Assembly: GCA_001724265.1 (NCBI GenBank) | Contig: MEDY01000399.1 | Span: 1 to 27,562, forward strand | Length of the DNA stretch: 27,562 nucleotides | Origin: Rhizaria sp. SCN 62-66 | Lineage: Eukaryota; Rhizaria, unplaced | Direction: 5' to 3' | Part shown: positions 13,301 through 18,862 of the stretch, piece by piece | Position numbering within the stretch: position 1 is the stretch's first letter | Layout: the number at the start of each line of letters is the position of its first letter | Translations under genes and position numbers: made by a program | The notes under the pieces: model-generated | The model's input: the letters and a program-made list of their open reading frames with translations, nothing else | What the model was told of the DNA's origin: nothing | Databases searched by the model: none

Positions 13301-14322
13301 ATGACCTTCTCTTGCTGACGTCAGCAGAACTGCTCTCGGACTTCGGGCTGTCTCAAAGTCAGGCTGCGGCCGTCGCGACCAAGCTCAACAGCGCCCGCCT
13401 CATCGGCTTTGCCGGCGGGCTGGCCGCGGCAGCGGGCGCATTGACCGCGGCGACTGAGACCGCGACCAAGATCAACGCGAATGTCGCCCGGGTGATGCGC
13501 ATGCGTGCCTCCGCCGCTGCCTCCGCCGCCGCCGCAGCCGCTGCCGCCGCCGCTGCTGGCTCTAACCCCGACGGCGTTTCGCTGCCTCCTCTCGCCAGCC
13601 CCGGGACCGGGTCACCCAGCAGCAGCAGTAGCTCTGCTGTCTCCGGCAGGGCTGCTGCTATGGCCGCTGTCGCCGCCACCGCGAACGCGACGCCTGTGGT
13701 CGCTCACGGCTCGCGTCAGGCGGCCATCCTCGCTTCCGGCGCCGCCGCCGGTTCCGGCTCGGACTCTGCCACGGCTGCGCTATCGGCGGCGATGCTTGCC
13801 GCCTCGATGGCGGCGACCGGCCGCAGCAGCAACAGCAACCCCGTTTCCAGCCCCGTCTCCGCCGCCGCAGGCCCCCGCCCCGGCGGTGCTAGTGCTCTCG
13901 GCGCCCGCACCGGCGCCAGCGACATCTCGCTGCTGGCAGGCACGATGGCCGCCCAGATCGCGGCCCGCGCCGCCGCGGCCGCCGTGTCGGCCGCGGGCGC
14001 CGCGGGCTCGCGTGCGACTGCGACCGAGACACTGGGCGCGGCGCTGAACCGCGGGCTGCGGCGACCGGCCGAGCCCGCGGCGGCGGCGGGCGGCAAGGGC
14101 AAGAAGGCCAAGAAGGCCCGCGGCTCCGACAGCGACAGCGACAGCGAGTGGACTGCGAGCGATTCCGAGAGCGATTCCGACGTCGAGTACGGCGGACGCT
14201 ACGGCCACGGCCACAGCCAGGCTCAGGAGGAAGAGGAGGAGGACGATGACGCGTACTTCGAGGACGGCGCAGGCGTTGGTGCTGATGGCCAGAGCGACAT
14301 GTACTACGTTGTCGACAATTAA
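1..14322 (+). CDS. Giant nuclear protein with a degenerate SNF2-like ATPase, AT-hook, zinc knuckle and SAM-like domain (5' partial)
   Basis: The frame is open at base 1 (the first codon, GTG, is internal) and runs to TAA at 14320-14322, giving 4773 visible residues without an intron. In order I see: a motif Ia-like ALVP followed by QW (residues 41-75), a motif III-like LTPLTPLQ (265-272), a D/E tract (365-447), an RG box (581-603), an AT-hook (646-654), a THP block resembling the SNF2 'CNHP' (about 757), SGKFLALDNL (1016-1025), a motif IV-like KLVLLTSYGDA, an 'ADAIVVTEP' strand, an RGG box, VYELVTEGSVEEEL (about 1440-1453), a Cys/Trp knuckle (3384-3462), a SAM-like domain (4338-4466) and a basic-acidic tail with an NLS-like KGKKAKKAR. 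This is the order of SNF2 remodelers, but the ATP-binding and arginine-finger motifs look lost. I infer a nuclear, chromatin-associated scaffold. Coding status is clear; the SNF2 assignment is moderately sure; the subfamily is unknown. Confidence 0.85.
100..870 (+). other. Degenerate SNF2 N-lobe (motif Ia to motif III region)
   Basis: Residues 37-46 (PATVALVPTV) followed by AQW at 73-75 match the spacing of SNF2 motif Ia, a hydrophobic strand plus 'VP', then 'W' at the next helix, with a 25-residue His/Gly/Ser insert. Residues 262-284 read like the block 'RLLLTGTPLQNNLxELWxLLRFL', but with LTPLTPLQR in place of LTGTPLQN, followed by VNFADL and LLPP. VPEHGR at 149-154 sits where the DExH box would fall, but the essential Asp is absent, so that assignment is weak. 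Motif I (GxGKT) would lie left of the window. Confidence 0.5.
1093..1341 (+). other. Acidic low-complexity tract in the giant protein
   Basis: Residues 365-447 are dominated by Asp and Glu, encoded by mixed GAC/GAT/GAA/GAG codons. The tract falls between the motif III-like block and the AT-hook, so it belongs to the large insertion separating the two ATPase lobes. Similar, shorter acidic runs occur at 3856-3903 and 7963-8031 and near the C-terminus. Such tracts are common in histone-binding and chromatin proteins; the role here is inferred. Confidence 0.8.
1738..1812 (+). other. RG-repeat box
   Basis: The codons give RGG followed by a run of seven RG pairs and HGRPG (residues about 581-604), encoded by a near-perfect hexamer repeat of the type CGTGGC. 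RG/RGG boxes bind nucleic acid and are arginine-methylation substrates in many nuclear proteins. Together with the AT-hook 120 bases downstream it suggests a nucleic-acid contact surface in the inter-lobe insertion. Confidence 0.8.
1936..1962 (+). other. AT-hook motif
   Basis: Residues 646-654 read KRPRGRPRG, the canonical AT-hook core (RGRP flanked by basic residues), which contacts the minor groove of AT-rich DNA. It is embedded in Gly/Ser-rich linker, as is usual. In this genome, with GC-rich genes and AT-rich gaps, such a motif would favour intergenic DNA; that last point is inference. Confidence 0.8.
3046..4401 (+). other. Degenerate SNF2 C-lobe (Helicase_C-like), split by an RGG insertion
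   Basis: SGKFLALDNL (1016-1025) matches the SNF2 block 'SGKLxxLDxLL'. KLVLLTSYGDAIPLLHTL (from 1063) matches motif IV, then ARAVAAFN resembles 'R..xIxxFN'. VTGADAIVVTEPALQCPDVEAV matches the strand before motif VI, and VYELVTEGSVEEEL (from 1440) the conserved 'VYRLVTxGTVEExI'. The expected GLGxN of motif V and the QxxxRxHRxGQ arginine finger of motif VI are not there; AREED stands near that site. About 200 residues with an acidic run and an RGG box are inserted before the last block. The fold looks preserved and the catalysis lost. Confidence 0.6.
4003..4095 (+). other. RGG box inserted in the C-lobe
   Basis: Residues about 1335-1365 contain repeated RGG, RGGG and SRGG units encoded by CGCGGC-type repeats. 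The box sits inside the large insertion between the motif VI-like region and the VYELVTEGSVEEEL block. It is a second potential RNA/DNA-binding, methylatable segment in the same protein. Confidence 0.7.
4942..4968 (+). other. Paired SUMO-consensus sites
   Basis: The residues LIKAEIKTE place two overlapping psi-K-x-E motifs at Lys1650 and Lys1654. The surroundings are otherwise disordered and lysine-poor. Psi-K-x-E is the established SUMO-acceptor consensus; modification here is inferred. Confidence 0.5.
7363..7389 (+). repeat. Pure (GCT)9 alanine-codon microsatellite
   Basis: Nine uninterrupted GCT codons extend a polyalanine run that is otherwise built from mixed GCN codons. A pure run suggests recent replication slippage, whereas most alanine runs in this gene are codon-mixed and therefore older or selected. 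Confidence 0.85.
7963..8031 (+). other. Asp/Glu homopolymer tract
   Basis: The codons give an eight-residue Asp run followed, after GDAQ, by a six-residue Glu run and DED. It lies between two hydrophobic patches of unknown fold and looks like a surface-loop insertion. Confidence 0.75.
10150..10386 (+). other. CW/PHD-like zinc knuckle with insertion
   Basis: Cys3388-x2-Cys3391 followed by LWY, and further on LPRWHCLNC (Trp3457, Cys3459, Cys3462), reproduce the 'CxxCxxW ... LPxxWxCxxC' pattern of CW domains and of the second half of PHD fingers. Extra cysteines at 3384 and 3447 could be ligands. The two halves are separated by about 65 residues, mostly Ala/Gly-rich. CW and PHD modules read histone H3 tails. 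Here only the metal-ligand pattern is visible, not the ligand-binding pocket. Confidence 0.5.
10546..10611 (+). other. Second cluster of SUMO-consensus sites (KTEP repeats)
   Basis: VVKTEP (Lys3518) and PIKTEP (Lys3535) repeat the psi-K-x-E motif with a following proline, 17 residues apart, just C-terminal to the zinc knuckle. The I/V-K-T/A-E pattern recurs at 4942-4968 in this gene and at 26331-26342 in the SAC3-domain gene. Confidence 0.5.
11326..11373 (+). other. Cysteine cluster, possible second zinc site
   Basis: Five cysteines occur in 16 residues (3776, 3778, 3779, 3785 and 3791), in the context ACLCCGSARYC, in a protein that is otherwise poor in cysteine. They follow a non-repetitive segment (about 3645-3680) that looks folded. 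A zinc site is likely from the density, but the spacing matches no family I can name. Confidence 0.35.
13012..13398 (+). other. SAM-like domain interrupted by a low-complexity insert
   Basis: Residues 4338-4350 (HWKSEAVQSWLAA) match SAM helix 1 ('W s x e x V x x W L'). Residues 4425-4466 match the rest: LELSGDDLLLLTSAELLSDF, then GLSQSQAAAVATKLN, corresponding to 'I x G x x L L x L T x e d L x x l G I ... I'. Between them lie roughly 75 residues of Asn/Gly and Ala/Lys/Glu repeats. SAM domains mediate homo- or hetero-oligomerisation in many chromatin proteins. A four-to-five-helix domain with a long loop after helix 1 is plausible. Assignment is by pattern only. Confidence 0.5.
14094..14262 (+). 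other. C-terminal basic NLS and acidic serine tail
   Basis: A lysine-rich segment (GKGKKAKKAR) is followed by alternating Ser-Asp (SDSDSDSE and SDSESDSD), a casein-kinase-2-like substrate pattern, and then a Glu/Asp run. The arrangement of NLS, phospho-acidic stretch and acidic tail is typical of abundant nuclear chaperone or remodeler tails. Confidence 0.6.
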
Positions 14323-14434
14323 ATGCAGTTTGAAGAAGTGTGGCTGTTCCATAATTGTTGATAAGGATAAGATCCTAGAAAACATCACACTTCATAGATG
14401 TAATTAGTAAAACAATAATATTTTAAAGCGAACG

Positions 14435-14440
14435 AATAAA
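14435..14440 (+). terminator. Poly(A) signal of the giant gene (AATAAA)
   Basis: A canonical AATAAA lies 113 bases after the TAA stop, in an AT-rich gap. It is the first such hexamer downstream on this strand. Confidence 0.65.
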
Positions 14441-14449
14441 TAACATTTT

Positions 14450-14455
14450 TTTATT
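14450..14455 (-). terminator. Poly(A) signal for the convergent minus-strand gene (AATAAA)
   Basis: Plus-strand TTTATT reads AATAAA on the minus strand, about 180 bases past the TGA at 14634-14632. It lies 9 bases from the plus-strand signal, so the two 3' UTRs probably overlap. The rest of 14323-14631 holds nothing else I recognise. Confidence 0.6.
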
Positions 14456-14631
14456 TCTCTGAGTCTTCAGAACAATTGTAGATCAAGGCCAGGACCATGC
14501 TGGGCTTGCTACAAATTGAATAATGCGCCTTTCAAAGATCCAAAAAGACACTCGTCATAAAACAGAGTAAGTTACAATACTATACCTCATTTTCTTAAGT
14601 AATTCGGCGTTTGTCAAGCCCTTCTTTCTCT

Positions 14632-16398
14632 TCAGGGGTACCGTCCAGCGCCACCGCTGCCCGTCACTGCGCTAGTGACATGGGCGCCCGTGCTGTCTTC
14701 GAAGCCCTTGATCGGCTTTCCGTACATGCCCTCGACGACCGGCGGCACGCCGAACGGGCGCGACTCCTTGTACAGGTCGCCCATGCTGGGGTCATACCCG
14801 CCGTTGTTCATGCGACCCAGCATCGCGTTGACGCCCTCGCCGCCGCGCGAAGGCTGCGTCGGCCGCTCGCCGCGCGCCAGCTGTTGCATCTGCGCGGGGC
14901 TCAGCCGCGGCGCGCCGAGCCCGTCGACGCCCAGCGGCGCCAGCCGCGCCTGCGCCTGCGCGATGTACCGCTTCGTGTCGGCCTGCCGCGCCTGCTCCAG
15001 CAGCGCGGGATTGCCGCCTTGGTACGGGCTCACCGCGCTGCCATCGCTATAACTGCGCGCAGGGCCGCCGCCGCCGCTGTAAGGGCCGCCGCCGTAGGGG
15101 CCGCCGTTAGGGCCGGCGCCGCCGCCGCCGCCGTTGTAGTAGTTGGCCGCGGCTGCATAGTTGGCCGCGGCCGCGGCGGCTGCGTAGGGGCTGATCGGGG
15201 CGGCGGAGGCGGGAGCTCCGTACTGAGCCTGCGGAGGGTAGCCGTAGCCGGGCCCGTGGGCCGCGGAGGCCGGGTAGCCCTGTCCCTGCTGGTGTTGCTG
15301 CATTTGCTCCTGCAAGAACTGCTGCTGCAGTTGCTGCAAGTAGGCGCGCTCGTCAGCGGTCATGTTGCTCGTGTCGATGCCGAAGTCGTCCAGACTCATG
15401 TTCATGTGCTGCTGTTGCTGCTGCTGATGTTGATGCTGCGGAGGGCCCCGCGGCATGGCATGCCCTTGCCCTGGCTGCTGCTGTTGCTGCATCGTCATGC
15501 GGCGCATCTGGTCCCGCTCCCGCTCCTCAGCGGTCTCGTCGTGCACGGCCACGATCTCGCCCAGCTGCGCCATCTGCGCGTCCGTCAACCTATCGGTGTC
15601 GAAGCCGCGCGACTTAAGGAAGCCGTCGACGACGGCGTCGGCCTCCTGCTCGGAGCGCGGCAGCGGGCGCGAGGCCAGGAAGCCGTCCAGGTCGCGGTAC
15701 AGCGCGAAGACGGCGTCGGCGCGCAGGTTGCCGCTGCCTGGGAACACGAAGCGGGGCGATACGCCACCATTCGTGGGTGCAGACGCAGAGGCAGACGCAG
15801 ACGCATACGCGGTGGCAGCGGCATTGTTGGTGTCCGTCGACTTGGTTGTAGCAGACTCGGATGGTGAGCTAGAAGCGTTGCCCTGAGTGTCGCTAACCTT
15901 AGCGACAGCGGCATCAGCAGCGTTGGCGCCCGTGCCCTTGCTGAGGTAGGCCGCGACGTTGGCCTCCGTCTCGGCCGAGAACTCGCGGAGCTCGCCGAGG
16001 CTGGCCGCGGACCGCGCTGCGATGGCCGCGAGCTCGGCCTCGTCGTCGTGGGAAAGCGGGCCCTGGGCGCCGGAGCTCGAGCTCGCACTAGAGTCGGGGA
16101 CTGCAAGCAGGGGGGAGGCGCTCACGAAGGATGTTAAGTCGTCTTTGTTCGAAGTTGAGCCGCGATCAGCTGACGCAGCGGAAGCTGTCGCTGCAAGCTC
16201 AGCAGTGACAGTTGCATCCTTGCTCGAATTGGCAGGAGGAGTGTCAGACTTCGAGTCCGTCTTCGAATCAGTCTTAGCGTCAGACTTCTTGCCACGGCTG
16301 AAGAAGCCAAAGAACCCAGAGCCCTTCGACTTGGGCTTCGCACCCTCAGTGTCACCGCTGCTACTGTTCACCGCAGAGCTCGAGACAGAGCTGGGCAT
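14632..16398 (-). CDS. Q/G/A-rich prion-like protein, or C-terminal half of the adjoining chalcone-isomerase gene
   Basis: This 588-residue frame begins with ATG directly after, and in frame with, the TAG that ends the neighbouring ORF. I recognise no family. The N-terminus is Ser-rich, then a Lys/Ser/Asp repeat with GFFGFFSRGKK. Two helical, charged stretches follow (at about 16080-15940 and 15750-15520), then polyglutamine-rich and Tyr/Gly/Ala/Pro-rich prion-like segments (15500-15050). The C-terminal 140 residues look less repetitive, with ADTKRYIAQAQARL and a GMYGKPIKGFEDSTGAHV end. With no gap for a promoter or UTR, it may be the C-terminal part of the upstream gene, joined by a 48-base intron or by TAG readthrough. 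As a stand-alone gene it would start here. Confidence 0.6.
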   Translation of the reverse strand: MPSSVSSSAVNSSSGDTEGAKPKSKGSGFFGFFSRGKKSDAKTDSKTDSKSDTPPANSSKDATVTAELAATASAASADRGSTSNKDDLTSFVSASPLLAVPDSSASSSSGAQGPLSHDDEAELAAIAARSAASLGELREFSAETEANVAAYLSKGTGANAADAAVAKVSDTQGNASSSPSESATTKSTDTNNAAATAYASASASASAPTNGGVSPRFVFPGSGNLRADAVFALYRDLDGFLASRPLPRSEQEADAVVDGFLKSRGFDTDRLTDAQMAQLGEIVAVHDETAEERERDQMRRMTMQQQQQPGQGHAMPRGPPQHQHQQQQQQHMNMSLDDFGIDTSNMTADERAYLQQLQQQFLQEQMQQHQQGQGYPASAAHGPGYGYPPQAQYGAPASAAPISPYAAAAAAANYAAAANYYNGGGGGAGPNGGPYGGGPYSGGGGPARSYSDGSAVSPYQGGNPALLEQARQADTKRYIAQAQARLAPLGVDGLGAPRLSPAQMQQLARGERPTQPSRGGEGVNAMLGRMNNGGYDPSMGDLYKESRPFGVPPVVEGMYGKPIKGFEDSTGAHVTSAVTGSGGAGRYP

Positions 16399-16438
16399 CT
16401 ATGTGCTGATGCTGCTGTTGTTCGCCTTGGCGGCGTAC
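16391..16438 (-). other. Candidate 48-base intron spanning the in-frame TAG
   Basis: On the minus strand GTACGC (from 16438) and CCCAG (ending 16391) bound 48 bases that include the TAG at 16401-16399. Removal keeps the frame and would fuse the chalcone-isomerase ORF to the Q-rich ORF (1216 residues in all). The donor resembles the GTNCGT used elsewhere in the window. Against it: the other introns are 156-277 bases and this one has no polypyrimidine tract. Confidence 0.3.
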
Positions 16439-18486
16439 GCGGCGGCGGCGGCCTTGCGCTTCGCCTCGGCCTCCGCCGCCCTCAGAGCCCGCTGCCGCTC
16501 CTCCGCCTGCGCGCGCCGCTGCTGCTCCTGCTGCAGCACACGGTTCCACTCGTCCGCGAAGCCCGCCGTGTCGCCCGCCTTGCCGCGGCCGCTCAGCACC
16601 CAAGCCCGCGCCACGGCCCGCATGCGCCGCCGCTCCTGCTCACGGTCGCTCGCGCCACTCTCCGTGTCGGCCGGAGTCGCAGCCGCGGTCGAGGACTCGT
16701 GGTCATGGGAACCATCCCCGTTTGCACCACCGTCGCGGAGGCTGTCGCGCGCGCTCTTGCTGACGGCGGGGCTCGAGGGCTGCAGAGGCTCCCCGCGGCC
16801 GCCGCGGCCGATGGCGAGCTTGCGCCAACCCTCTGCGACGCGGTCGCGCATCGAGGTGCTCACGGCGCCGGGGGCCAAGTACGTCTCGAAGGCCGCGCGC
16901 GCCAGGGCGGGCGAGTGGATCGCCACGGCCGGCGGCGGCGGCGGCGGCGCGCGCGGCGCGAGGGAGGGCGCCGGATACTGCAGCCGCAGCAGGTCCGCGT
17001 CCGGGTCGGCCTCGAGCACGTCCGGCAGCGACTGCGCCGCGCCCGCGCGCTGCTCGATCGCCAAAGCGCGGTTGGCGTTGCGCCAGTCGGCCACCGTCAC
17101 CGTCTGCCCACTCGCAGTGCCGTCTGCAGCGTTGTTGTTGCCATTGTTGTTGTTGACGGGCAGGGGCGCGAGCTTGGGCGGTGTGTACGCGCAGCCGCGC
17201 GGGAGCGTGACCAGGAGCGAGCCTTCGGTGGTCCACGTGAAGACGACTTCGTCGCCGCGCTGGTACTGCTTGACCGACTCGACGACGTGCTTGAGCGCAG
17301 CCAGAGCCGCCGCGGCGCCCGCCTCGCCCTGTGCCAGCGCCGCCGCCAGCACGCGGTCCTCGTCGGTCAGGATCTGCGCCTCGATGTCGGTCACGTCGTC
17401 CTCGTCCAGCTCCACACTCGCCGGGTCCACCACGCCCAGGGTCGGGTCAGCGCGCTCCATGGCCGCCGCGATGGCCGCCTGCCGCTGCGAGGCGAGCTGA
17501 CCGAAGGCCGCGGTGCGCTTGGCCGACACGGCGCGCGCGCGGGCCAGCAAGGCCTTAACGCGCGCGCCGAACGAGGCCTCGAAGCCGTGTGAGAGATGCA
17601 CGCCCTTGGTCGGCTGCAGGAAGACGAGCCGCATGGCCTTGGGGAAGAGGGACGTCTGAGCGAGCATCCAGTGCGAGTCGGGGTACTTACAGTCTAAGGG
17701 GGTCGCGGGGTTCTCGCTCAGGGCCGTGGCGATGTCGCGCGGGATGTAGAAACCGGCGGTGTAGGCGCGCGCGAGGCGCAGATACGAGAACCCACCCATA
17801 CTCCTAGAGCAGCATCGCGAAAAGCACAAAAGTAGGGATATGTCGATGAGATTATGTGGTATTGATCCAAAGCTTGAGAACTAGATATTCGTAACGTGTT
17901 TAAGTCATAATATAGAGCTTAATGTAGATATTTTTCCGAAAATGCGGAGATGTACGCACCTGAGTCCGACGCCGACGAGGCTCATCTGCGCCGTCGCGTC
18001 GGGGTCCACGTGCAGCCGGCAGTGCTGCGGGTAAGTCACGCCCGTGGTGGGCTCCGTCGCCTCGGGCTGCCAGTCGCGGTACGACGCGTCGGCGACCAGC
18101 GACCGCACGGCGGCCTCCACCGCGGGGTCGGAGCTCTCAGCGTCAAAGCGGGCGAATACGCTGTCCGCATCGTCGTCAGAGACAGGCTTGCTCTCGTCTT
18201 GGGCGTCGGTGTTCTCGGCCGCGAGGGAGGTAAGCGCCGCGAGCGCGAAGGCCGCGGAGACGCCGAACGCCGCGTAGGACGCATTGTTGCGGTGGAAAGA
18301 ACGCTCGCGGCGGCCATCGTGCTCAGAAACGAGCGGGAGAGCCTTGCTGGAGGCGGTCGTGGTGGTGAGGGCACGAGAGGGCAGAGACGAGGACGGCAGC
18401 AGAGCGGAAGCCTTGCGGGAAGCGCGAAGAAGGCATCGCTGCGCTGTATAATTAACAGCAAGAATTGACTTCACTCGGGTAAACAT
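16399..18486 (-). CDS. Mitochondrial chalcone-isomerase-fold protein, AIM18/AIM46-like (exons 18486-17960 and 17803-16399)
   Basis: Splicing gives 643 residues. Residues 1-50 are Arg/Ser/Ala-rich without acidic residues, as in a mitochondrial presequence. YAAFGVSAAFALAALTSLAA (71-90) is a single membrane segment. The chalcone-isomerase domain starts at TTGVTYP (147-153). SLVGVGLRSMGGFSY crosses the splice junction and continues ARAYTAGFYIP, the family's 'LvGvGvR...vYavGlYv'. PKAMRLVFLQP, RGDEVVFTW and FETYLAPGAVSTSMRDRVAEG (about 480-500) are later core blocks. This order matches yeast Aim18 and Aim46, mitochondrial CHI-domain proteins reported to bind haem, rather than plant flavonoid enzymes. 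Asn-rich and Pro-rich inserts enlarge the domain. I chose the ATG at 18486 because it opens the presequence and has A at -3; an in-frame ATG at 18612 would put non-targeting sequence ahead of it. The C-terminal tail is a charged helix. Confidence 0.87.
17804..17959 (-). other. Intron of the chalcone-isomerase-like gene
   Basis: On the minus strand AG|GTGCGT opens at 17959 and CTCTAG closes at 17804, 156 bases and AT-rich in contrast to the exons. The phase joins AG to G to make the Arg of GVGLR, restoring the conserved chalcone-isomerase block. Confidence 0.88.
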
Positions 18487-18862
18487 GGTTTGTGTCTCAC
18501 AAGCGAAGTTAACGATCAAGCTATCGCACAAGCCTTGACGGAGATTCGTCCTGACCTTCGAGACTGGGCAGCTTGCGGCCGCTGCCACGCCTGACCAGTG
18601 ACGGATATGCATAAAAGAAGATAAACAAAGTGTATGTTGATCATATTTTTATTCCAAGCGCTCTATAATGGCCATTGAACGGCCCTATAAGCTATATAAT
18701 CAGTCTTCTCTCTATCCTTGCCGCGATATCCCTTCAAACCCAAAGCAAAACTAAATCACCACGACTGGGATGAGGCAAGAGACAAAGACACGTTGGTGAA
18801 GAGCATAGGTTACTCAAAAATCAAGCATGTTGTGACCCACAGGACTGCGGGCGATGCGTCGT
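18487..18862. other. Tandem intergenic gap between CCDC77 and the chalcone-isomerase-like gene
   Basis: This AT-rich gap of 376 bases contains the 3' UTR of CCDC77 and the upstream region of the next minus-strand gene. The minus-strand hexamer AATAAA at 18653-18648 is about 210 bases past the CCDC77 stop and is the likely poly(A) signal. I see no other gene here. Confidence 0.6.

Noticed and set aside
14611-15867. 418-codon plus-strand ORF, and another of 513 codons at 15959-17500
   Set aside because: Both are antisense to the Q-rich and chalcone-isomerase ORFs and read as composition shadows. The minus-strand protein has conserved domain blocks and a placed intron.
16399-16438. 40-base intron ending at CACATAG, just before the ATG at 16398
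   Set aside because: It shifts the frame and hits a stop soon after; the 48-base version ending at CCCAG is the one that preserves the frame.
17685-17690. GTAAGT on the minus strand inside the chalcone-isomerase exon as an intron donor
   Set aside because: No nearby acceptor restores the frame, and the coding sequence continues into the conserved PKAMRLVF block.
18484-18612. Upstream in-frame ATG at 18612 as start of the chalcone-isomerase-like gene
   Set aside because: It would add 42 residues ahead of a convincing mitochondrial presequence; the ATG at 18486 has A at -3 and opens that presequence directly.
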